Source: Anthopleura xanthogrammica (lineage: Eukaryota; Cnidaria; Anthozoa; Actiniaria; Actiniidae). Taken from it: a stretch of DNA of 64,000 bases. Below the pieces are notes generated by a model. It made no database searches. It was given only the letters and a program-made list of their open reading frames with translations, and was not told where the DNA came from. The translations under genes were made by a program, and so were the position numbers. The stretch is from positions 1-64,000 of the forward strand of contig CAXHSA010000059.1 in assembly GCA_964019055.1 (NCBI GenBank), written 5' to 3'. This document shows positions 57,801 through 64,000 of this stretch, piece by piece; within the stretch, counting starts at the first letter, position 1; every line of letters begins with the position of its first letter.

Positions 57801-58522
57801 TTTCTACCACCGTTTATACTTTGTTTCATGCACATATTTATTTTGTCTTTTAGAATTTGGGCCGATTGTTTTTATAGGTATACGTACACATCTGTTACAT
57901 TCATACGCACCAATCCACTTGTTCACCATGTTCCGTTTATTGCTATTATATGAATTTTTATATATATTTATATATGAATAACCTACACTCATCCTATTAC
58001 TATTATCTCCTTCCCTTAGCAATGGATCCAAATACCCATTTATCCACAAACAATAAACACTATTTACAATGTAAATCTTATTAGATACAGATCTCAGTAC
58101 ATACAGTATATGGTTATTTCAATTAGATGTTTTAAAATATTTAAGTCTTGCGCTCATGATTTCAACTTAATTTGGCAGCATTGTATGATAGTGTTTTGAG
58201 TTTGTTTCCTGTCTATATCAATTATTTTAGTGTAAAGGAATTCTTACCTGATTCAGTAAGCCTAGACAAAGATTCATCATTCATCTCGAGAATCCCTTGC
58301 TCTTTTTGAGACAATTCAGCCTCTTTTTGGGTTAAAACGACTTCTTTGACAGCGAGTTTGTCAAACTGTTGTTGTCAATTTTGTCGCTTCTTGTTCAATT
58401 CGTAAACGGGTGATTTTTCCCAAAACGTTTTCATTTGGCCTTTTGTGTTACATTTGCCAACATGTCCTTTTTCTTTACTACACTTTTTACCCTTGCCACA
58501 CGAATCAGTAACTGTTTCGGGA
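54846..58522 (-). pseudogene. Spliced transposase-like gene: Cys-rich N-terminus, coiled coil, C2HC finger, SAP domain (broken)
   Basis: On the minus strand the upstream exon (58522-58248) encodes CGKGKKCSKEKGHVGKC and a Gln/Glu/Lys coiled coil. A donor CAG|GTAAG and acceptor TTATAG remove 58247-57598, joining in frame as LTESD-NALQKSK. The coiled coil continues to ARRRR. The core runs 57448-55416 and contains GVDLRLPKLSLSD, FQFSDDGASESSQ, NQAATYPSPYANVGKG, RPEPMHCEINAWQHYLDLVY, SQAIALARYSFRLVDSLECD and GYGIVSSQAKKSKHAGVK. The C-terminus (55409-54846) has CRCPPQC, CLICLSS, a C2HC finger (CQHC...HLRFC) and a SAP motif (SALKEALRDRGLSV..NKG..ARRLQG). Defects are a TGA near 58385, TAA near 57578, a frameshift near 55960 and TAA at 55413-55415. 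The acidic SDDG and HCEIN motifs suggest a DDE-type transposase, possibly distantly RAG1/Transib-like; this is inference. Confidence 0.6.
57598..58247 (-). other. Intron of the minus-strand SAP-domain gene
   Basis: 650-bp GT-AG intron in phase 1. The donor is GTAAGAATTC after ...GAATCAG, and the acceptor TATTTATAG precedes ACAATGCATTG. Joining restores an uninterrupted coiled-coil reading across the junction, which is good internal evidence for splicing. No repeat or RNA was recognised inside. Confidence 0.6.
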
Positions 58523-58561
58523 CTAGAAATTATAAAACAAGCATGCAAAGCAGTGAGTAGT

Positions 58562-58590
58562 TTTCAAATCCAAGATGGCGACTGAACATT
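58562..58590 (-). promoter_or_regulatory. YY1-like element near the start of the minus-strand gene
   Basis: CCAAGATGGCGAC (+ strand) matches the YY1 consensus, often found at metazoan transcription starts. It lies about 45 bp upstream of the first recognised exon of the minus-strand gene, next to a CG-containing GGCAGCGCGTGCC patch. The first exon and start codon of that gene were not identified. Confidence 0.3.
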
Positions 58591-58599
58591 ATGGCAGCG

Positions 58600-59068
58600 C
58601 GTGCCAAAAACGAGTTTACACAGGGTTTTCTCACCTTGATTCTTCAGCAGAAATTAGCGAAATCGATTCCATATTATGTGTCCATCATATTTCACTTAGG
58701 ATTTTTCTTTAAATCTGTAAGAACTCCACGAAAAGAAGGCCGAAGTGACAAAAAATACGGTTTTTACTAGTTTTTACTCGAAAACTTGTAGAAAACTTGT
58801 TTTTTTACTAGGGAACCCTAAGTGAAAAATTGTCCCTATTGTTCATAGATACCGGAAATGATGTTATATTACCATAATATTCAAATCGAGGCTGAGTCAA
58901 AATCATAAATTAAGTCCCGACATAGGGATCATTTTTTACTAATTTTACCAATTCTTAATCAAATTTTTGTGATTTTTTTTAGCCCATCCTGTCATTTAGA
59001 CATAATTCTTCAGACTCATGAATAATTTCAGGTTTAAAACGCTTTATTTTACTTAAAAATGGGGAGTT
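58600..59068. other. Spacer between the minus-strand gene and the RT frame
   Basis: AT-rich. TTTCACTTAGG at about 58689 is complementary to CCTAAGTGAAA at about 58818, and could mark an end of the nested insertion. No duplicated target or matching terminus was found near 51.8-51.9 kb, so the edges of the extra DNA remain open. Confidence 0.35.
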
Positions 59069-60710
59069 GAAATGTCACATCAAACGTAAGCATCTCAGAA
59101 GCATATAATGGTTCCATCGATGTCACGTGATTTGAGGGTAGCAACGGGACAAGTCCCATAGCAACAGACCATCGTGGTTGGTGCAATTGGTTAGGCCAAC
59201 CCGTCGATGATGTCGGTCCAGGCCCCGATGTTTTCAGTGTGTCTGAAGCAAACATTTTAGCAAGCCAGCGAGACGCATTTTTTAGAGACCCGACTCATTT
59301 TACTCCAGGAGGTCTCCTCCGCCAGGCTGCTTAATGGAAGTCTATCCCTAAAGCAGATCCCAAGATCCTCTCCTTTGTCATAGACGGTGTAAACGCGTGG
59401 AGTTTTATTACACATTTCAAGGGAAGGTTTGGTAACCAGGCGTATGACTCCGCTCAGCCCCCTAGTAAGATATTTAAAATCAATCAGTCTTGTTTAGAAT
59501 ATGAAGAATTTATAACACTATCCTTGAGAGAGTAGCCAATGGTTCTCTTCGTTTCTGGGGCGTGGTTGGGGAAGTGGAACCTCCCCACCTTGTAATGCCA
59601 ATCACTGTGGAACCTACCAAACCTCGAATGTGCCACGACGAGAGGTTCCTCAATTTATGGATTAAAAACCTCCCTTTTACACTGGACTATTTGTCGGACG
59701 TTCCCCGATACGTAGGTCCAAACCATTACCAGACTGTTTGTGATGATAAAAGTGGCTATGACCACGTTTCACTCACGTATGAAAGCCAAACGCTATTTGG
59801 TCTCTCGTGGAATGGATGTTACTTTGTTTATTGTGCATTACCCTTTGGTTGGAAGGCAAGTGCCTACATCTACCATTCCATCGGTTTGATAGCGACCAGC
59901 CATATTCGCTCCCTCGGAGTGCCATGTAGTCAGTACATTGATGACCGACATATAGGACAACTCGTTACTTCTGCGCCGTGCTCCTGGTCCAACTTTCAGA
60001 AAGCCGAAGCTGCATGTTTCATCACTACCACTGTGTTGACATCCCTGGGGTATACATTAGCTCTGTCCAAGTCATCTCTCGAACCAAGTCAAGTAGTTAG
60101 GTATCTAGGGTACCTGTGTGATTCGCAAAGATGTGCCTTTGTCCTACCAGAGGATAAAAAAGAAAAGTTCATCGTGCTGAGAGAATCGATTCTGTCCCGA
60201 CATCAAGGGATTGACATCAAGTCTTTGCAAAGGTTTGCAGGAAAAACCACTTCCTTCTCAATTGCAGTGCCCGCTGCAAGACTTTATACTCGCACTTGTT
60301 ACAGAGCAATTGGCTCTGGTGTGAAAGCTCCTTCTCGCCCTATTCCAATTGTGGGAGAACTCCGAAAGGAAATCATGTTTTGGCGTTTTCTGGATGCTTG
60401 GAAAGGCCACCTACCTTGGTTTGATGAGCGCCACTTAGTGGTTACTATATCTTCTGATGCCTCTAATTCTGGTTGGGGAGCGACGATAATGCGGGAGCCA
60501 GGCAAACGTCAGTACCTACGCGATTACTGGAGCAACGAAGACCGCGAGAAGCCTATCATTATCAGAGAAGCGCTGGCACTCCGCAACACTCTCTCAGCCA
60601 CGGGCGCTTTGCTTCAGGATTGCAGAGTGGATTGCTACGTGGATAGTCTCCCTCTCGCACAGGCCTGGAAGAACGAGGGCAGTAAGAGCAAAGAATCAAT
60701 CCATCTATGA
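59069..60710 (+). pseudogene. Reverse transcriptase-RNase H of the Ngaro-like element (broken)
   Basis: The N-terminal part (GPGPDVFSVSEANILASQRD, FRDPTHFTPGGLLRQAA, SFVIDGVNAWSFITHFKGRF) carries a TGA near 59127 and a TAA at 59332. A frameshift between about 59500 and 59525 leads to RVANGSLRFWGVVGEVEPPH. The RT domain then runs cleanly: TKPRMCHDERFLNLW, CDDKSGYDHV, FGLSWNGCYFVYCALPFGWK and the catalytic YIDD (59934-59945). RNase H follows with SSDASNSGWGA (first Asp), REALALRNTL (Glu) and CYVDSLPLAQAW (Asp). The RT-RNase H order without a protease or integrase is typical of DIRS/Ngaro elements, which use a tyrosine recombinase instead. The frame ends early at 60710 because of a shift. Confidence 0.9.
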
Positions 60711-61260
60711 GACGGCCCTCCAATTCAACATTGCTTTAACCCTCGCCTATGTGCCATCTCTGTCCAATCCGGCAGACGCGCCGTCACGAGTCCTTTCACC
60801 TAATGATTGTATGTTGGCTCCAGCTCCATGGAACAAGATAGAAGCTTCGTGGGGCCCACATACCCTAGATCTTATGGCCCTTGATTCGAATGCTCAGCGA
60901 GGGAATGACGGGCGCCCTCTTCCCCATTATACTCCTTGGCCCACAGAAAATTCTTCAGGGATAAACGTCTTTACTCAAAGCATCTCACCGGAGCACAATG
61001 TGTACGTGTTTCCACCCATAGTGTTGGTAGGCCTCCTGCTACGTTTCCTCGCTCCTTCAGCATGTAAGGTGACAATCATCATTCCCGATGTCCAACCTGG
61101 CCGCTTCTGGTGGCCGATCGTGGCAAAGCGTGCCCGCGATTGTTTTTGTATTGGTCGAGTGGGCGACGCTAATGTACTTCTCTTTCCGACGGCCAATAAC
61201 TGCTTCGTTTCAAAGCCACTGCCTTGGGATTTGTGGGCATTTAGACTAGGGGACGTTTAG
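60690..61260 (+). pseudogene. Domain downstream of RNase H in the Ngaro-like element
   Basis: A second frame, opened by a shift near 60690, encodes YETALQFNIALTLAYVPSLS, NPADAPSRVLS, WGPHTLDLMALDSNAQRG, LPHYTPWPTENSSGINVFTQ and YVFPPIVLVGLLLRFLAP, ending at TAG 61258. NPADAPSR followed by a DLMALDSN segment is the standard C-terminal continuation of DIRS/Ngaro pol proteins after RNase H (VPS..NPAD.PSR). It should be fused to the preceding frame. Apart from the frame change it has no internal stop. Confidence 0.8.
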
Positions 61261-61397
61261 ATTGGAGACATTTTCAGTATCTATTTGGTAGATTTCATAC
61301 GATTAGAAGGTATAGAATTTAGGGCTTGTAAATTAAAATAAATCACTTCTAAACAAACTTTGTTTCACTCGCTAAAATACCTTTGTCCCCTTTACAG
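61261..61397 (+). other. Short spacer or intron before the recombinase exon
   Basis: 137 bp of AT-rich DNA ending in CCCCTTTACAG, a strong acceptor. The next frame begins exactly at GGCGTCACTCGC. No donor was located with confidence; GTAGATTTC near 61289 and GTATAGAAT near 61309 are candidates. Confidence 0.35.
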
Positions 61398-62743
61398 GGC
61401 GTCACTCGCATTTGGCGACCTGCGGTAGAGTGTTCACACTGTGGCTATCCTTATGATGGCTGTTTTAGTTTTTGTCAACAATGTGGTACCAAGCGAACAG
61501 TTTCCCGACCCGACATTTTACCCAAAAAGCTTGATATTGATATCCAGGCAATTGACTCAAGAATCAAGGTCCTACAAAGTGTTAGGTTAGCTCGTGCTTA
61601 CGAAAAACAAAAAAGCCAACTAGAAATCGAACTTCGACGGTTCCTCAGTTCCATCCCTCATCCCAAGACGGTAATGTCGGCAGCACCGCAGGACATACTT
61701 CGTTTTTTGGTATGGAAAGATACCAAGGGAAGGACACAGGTGCATGTTGACCGATGTCCCTTCCTTGGCCAATCGGGTAGACATTCTTGCAGCTGCCCTA
61801 CTCGGCTATCCGCCGGTTTTGTTGACTCAATCATTGGTAAACTGCGTTCCATTTTCAACGTTGCAGGACGCAATGGCAATTGGGATGACTACACCTGCCG
61901 AGGCAATCCCGCGGCACATCACTCCGTAAAGGCGTACCTCAAATCCATCCAGTTAGAACTGGCTAAAGCAAGAACCCCGTCAAAACAAGCTTCTCCTGTA
62001 TTTCTGGGAAAGTTTCTCAAACTCGTTTGTCACTAAAGAACGTCACTCCAGAAGTCTAACGTGTCACCTTCAGATCGGTATATCCTAGCACGCGACTTGG
62101 CATTCTTCACCCTAAGTTTTTCTTCTGGGGGCAGAGCATCAGATTTGGGGAGAATTAAAACCATTGACATCTTGCAAAACCCTGGCTGTCAGAATTTACT
62201 CATCCACCAGCGCATCGGCAAAACTCTTCGTGGGAAAAGAACCAGAACCATCCCTATCCGTCCTTGCGAGAACCCAACAATTTGTCCCGTCAAACATTTG
62301 CAATTCTACGTGAACTTTTGCATTGCTGCAGGTATTAAGCTATGTGAGGGTTAACTTTTTCGCCCAACTTCACCCAAAGGTTTGATCATCGACTCCCCTT
62401 TCCTCTCCGCCACAGTCCAATGCAGACTTGTTACTTACCTTAAAAAACTAGGAATTTATGAGGAGAGTCTTCTCACAGCTTCAGGAGTGGAACTGCTATA
62501 ATGCTACGACTCCTTGGCGTGTTAAAAGAGGAAGTAGCCACGCACATTGGGTGGCAATCAACCCAAATGGTAGATCTCTACACCCAAACGGACAAGGTTT
62601 TGGCTACATCTAGCACCTCCCCTACACCTGCCTTCAACCCATTAAACCTGGATGATCAGTCTCTTATAGAGAGAATTAGCTCTGAGTTTCGGGAAAAGGA
62701 TTTGCTCATTGGTTTCGAAACGGCCTTTGTTCCCAATAAGTAG
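61398..62743 (+). pseudogene. Tyrosine recombinase of the Ngaro-like element (broken)
   Basis: The N-terminal zinc-ribbon-like motif CSHCGYPYDGCFSFCQQC (CX2CX10CX2C) is followed by a Cys/His-containing region (VDRCPFLGQSGRHSCSCP). The recombinase core shows FSSGGRASDLGR with the first catalytic Arg near 62125, IGKTLRGKRTRTI with a basic Lys, HSFRSGTAIMLRLLG with HxxR at 62474-62485, THIGWQ with the H/W position, and MVDLYTQ with the nucleophilic Tyr at 62579-62581. All catalytic residues survive. In-frame TAA codons at 62034 and 62352 and a frameshift near 62465 break the frame. The enzyme would integrate a circular DNA copy by recombination at short identical sequences. Confidence 0.85.
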
Positions 62744-62854
62744 AAAAGATGCCCTTAATTAGGGTAGTTAAGTTTTGGGAAATTTAGGTTTTCCGGAAGT
62801 AATAATATTAAAGATGTTGGATAAAACTGAAAGCGTTTGGGAATGTTGTTCCGG
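62744..62854 (+). other. 3' non-coding region of the Ngaro-like element
   Basis: Between the recombinase stop (62741-62743) and B1. Contains TTTTGGGAAATTTAGG and an AATATTAAAG motif. No clear polyadenylation signal was identified. Confidence 0.4.
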
Positions 62855-62927
62855 GACTCGCTTTTACCCATAACTCTTTCTGTAGGTCTTTGTGAAGTGG
62901 GGTTGCACTTTAAATAGATTACTATTT
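62855..62927 (+). repeat. B1 split direct repeat
   Basis: 73 bp, GACTCGCTTTTACCCATAAC to AGATTACTATTT, identical to B2 (63132-63204) at every base. It abuts A2 directly. Confidence 0.93.
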
Positions 62928-62998
62928 AACGTGCAACCATGCGTAACAAAGAGTATATAATAGGCGCGTTCAATATACCCAGGACAGTTTGGCGTCGG
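62928..62998 (+). repeat. A2 split direct repeat
   Basis: 71 bp starting AACGTGCAACCATGCG, three differences from A1. It carries a second TATATAA (62954-62960). The B1-A2 junction reproduces the junction expected in a circular intermediate. Confidence 0.93.
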
Positions 62999-63131
62999 GA
63001 GGAAGAAAGGGTGGAATCAGGAAACGCCGCCTATCCATACTATAGGTCTCGTTAAGAGACGTGCACTCGGGCGGCTTTTCCCTACCCTCCCTCCCATAGT
63101 TCGTGTAGCGCTCCTCACTTCCTTTCCTACA
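62999..63131 (+). other. Spacer between A2 and B2 with potential hairpins
   Basis: 133 bp, GC-richer than its surroundings. GAAACGCCGCC pairs imperfectly with GGGCGGCTTTTCC, and GTCTC-GTTAA-GAGAC forms a small stem. The spacer is unique to the right end of the element. Confidence 0.55.
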
Positions 63132-63204
63132 GACTCGCTTTTACCCATAACTCTTTCTGTAGGTCTTTGTGAAGTGGGGTTGCACTTTAAATAGATTACT
63201 ATTT
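63132..63204 (+). repeat. B2 split direct repeat (right end)
   Basis: 73 bp identical to B1. Its last bases CTATTT meet the array sequence CCTTATACATTTCTG, completing the host target word found intact at 63954-63965. Confidence 0.93.
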
Positions 63205-64000
63205 CCTTATACATTTCTGTGCTGGAAGAATATACAGTACGTTTGTCGCAATAAAAAGTCGACGAACGACCTTATTTGCCATTAGTCTCCTCTAGCTCAG
63301 TGGCAGAGCTTTCGACTAGAATACGGAGGGTCGTGGGGTCCATTCCCAGGTAGGGCTAAATTTTAATATTTTTTTCTGCTTATTTTAAAGTATGGTGAGT
63401 CATAAACATATTTCATTCCATCATCATACGCATACCATGTTTATCGTATCTTTCCTTAGACATTTCTGTGATGGTAGAATATACAGTACGTTTGTCACAA
63501 AGCAGTGTCGACGAACGACCTTATTCGCCATTAGAGTCCCCACTAGCTCAGTGGCGGACCGTCCGACTAGGATACGGAGGGTCCTGGGGTCGATTCCCAT
63601 ATGGACCTCAGAATAATTATTTTTTCTAATAATTTCACAGTTTGGCACGATCATATACACAATTCATTCCATCATCATAACCATATTATGTTTATCGTTT
63701 ATTTCCTTAGACATTTCTGTTATGGTAGAATATACAGAACGTTTGTCAAAATAAAGTGTGAACGAACGACCTTACTCGTCATTAGAGTCTCCTCTAGCTT
63801 AGTGGCAGAGCGTCCGACTAGGATATGGAAGGTCCTTGGTTTGACTCCCAGCTGGGGCTAAAATTTTGTTTGTTTGTTTATTTTAGAATATGGTATGATC
63901 ATATACATCTTTCATTCCATTATTATACTCATACCATGTTTATCTTCTATTTCCTTATACATTTCTGTGCTGGAAGAATATACAGTACGTTTGTAACAAT
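63205..64000 (+). repeat. Tandem ~250-bp tRNA-like repeat, second block
   Basis: Continuation of the array on the far side of the 13.5-kb insertion, with cores near 63284, 63534 and 63786. The first core and about 150 bp around it match 47540-47690 almost base for base, including the unusual GAGCTTTCGACTAGAATACG and AAAGTATGGTGAGTCATAAA. The next two correspond to the two units left of the insertion (49302-49722). The array runs off the right edge of the window. Confidence 0.9.

Larger units (their letters stand above)
49724..63204 (+). mobile_element. Ngaro/PAT-like tyrosine-recombinase retrotransposon, 13.5 kb
   Basis: Split direct repeats define the element: A1 at the left edge and B1-A2-spacer-B2 at the right. 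The order inside is gag-like exons with a CCHC knuckle, a large extra region with two convergent genes, reverse transcriptase-RNase H, and a tyrosine recombinase. This A1...B1-A2-B2 layout is the hallmark of Ngaro and PAT elements, which form circular DNA and integrate by site-specific recombination without target duplication. The flanks agree: the left junction is CTATTT|AAAGTG, the right is CTATTT|CCTTAT, and an uninterrupted CTATTTCCTTAT site is present at 63954-63965. Coding regions carry stops and frameshifts. Members are usually 5-7 kb, so the 51.8-59.0 kb part is probably nested foreign DNA. Confidence 0.85.

Noticed and set aside
42072..64000. Functional tRNA genes
   Set aside because: The acceptor stem does not pair properly, the anticodon loop is inconsistent between copies, and the cores sit inside a 250-bp satellite unit; tRNA-like pseudo-units are the better description.

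Overview
The window looks like nuclear DNA of a metazoan, most likely a cnidarian or another early-branching marine invertebrate. It is AT-rich and has GT-AG introns. It carries jockey-superfamily (CR1/L2-type) LINE retrotransposons, a tyrosine-recombinase retrotransposon, OTU and Crypton-type fragments, MITE-like foldbacks and a large satellite. No ordinary host gene with an intact multi-exon structure was recognised, so this is a repeat and mobile-element landscape. The assignment to a clade rests on the style of the element families and was not tested by a search.

Layout. 1-22692: a nearly perfect 329-bp satellite, about 69 copies, mostly arranged as a 658-bp two-monomer higher-order repeat. 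22693-28590: a LINE (LINE-A, + strand) with an intact coiled-coil ORF1, a broken PHD-endonuclease-reverse transcriptase ORF2 and a (TCTG)n tail. 28591-35090: AT-rich DNA with a 640-bp hexanucleotide microsatellite and a 305-bp duplicated A/T-tract repeat. 35097-36570: a 5'-truncated LINE on the minus strand (LINE-B) whose C-terminal reading frame is invaded by an octanucleotide expansion. 36571-41175: foldback elements, including a CACTG-ended MITE, an OTU-protease fragment and a Crypton/KIAA1958-like fragment. 41176-42071: three decayed monomers of the same 329-bp satellite in opposite orientation, fused to the next array.

42072-49722 and 63205-64000: a tandem array of ~250-bp monomers, each carrying a tRNA-like core with A box, B box and downstream T-run. 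About 25 copies are visible. The array has collected insertions: a tyrosine-recombinase pseudogene and a perfect inverted-repeat element with splice-site termini (43180-44319), a 5'-truncated LINE (45040-45921), a small TIR element (46805-47036) and a 13.5-kb tyrosine-recombinase retrotransposon (49724-63204).

The 13.5-kb element has the split direct repeats of Ngaro/PAT-like elements (A1 ... B1-A2-B2) and gag, RT-RNase H and tyrosine recombinase regions, all with stops or frameshifts in the coding parts. Between gag and RT it contains extra DNA with two convergent genes. One is an intact 237-aa ORF of unknown function on the + strand. The other is a decayed minus-strand spliced gene with a Cys-rich N-terminus, a coiled coil, a large transposase-like core, a C2HC finger and a SAP domain. 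A 1.6-kb cluster of long hairpins lies between them. The points most worth checking are the tRNA-like Pol III-type array, the introner-like inverted repeat, the convergent gene pair inside the Ngaro-like element, and the homogeneous satellite with its inverted relic.
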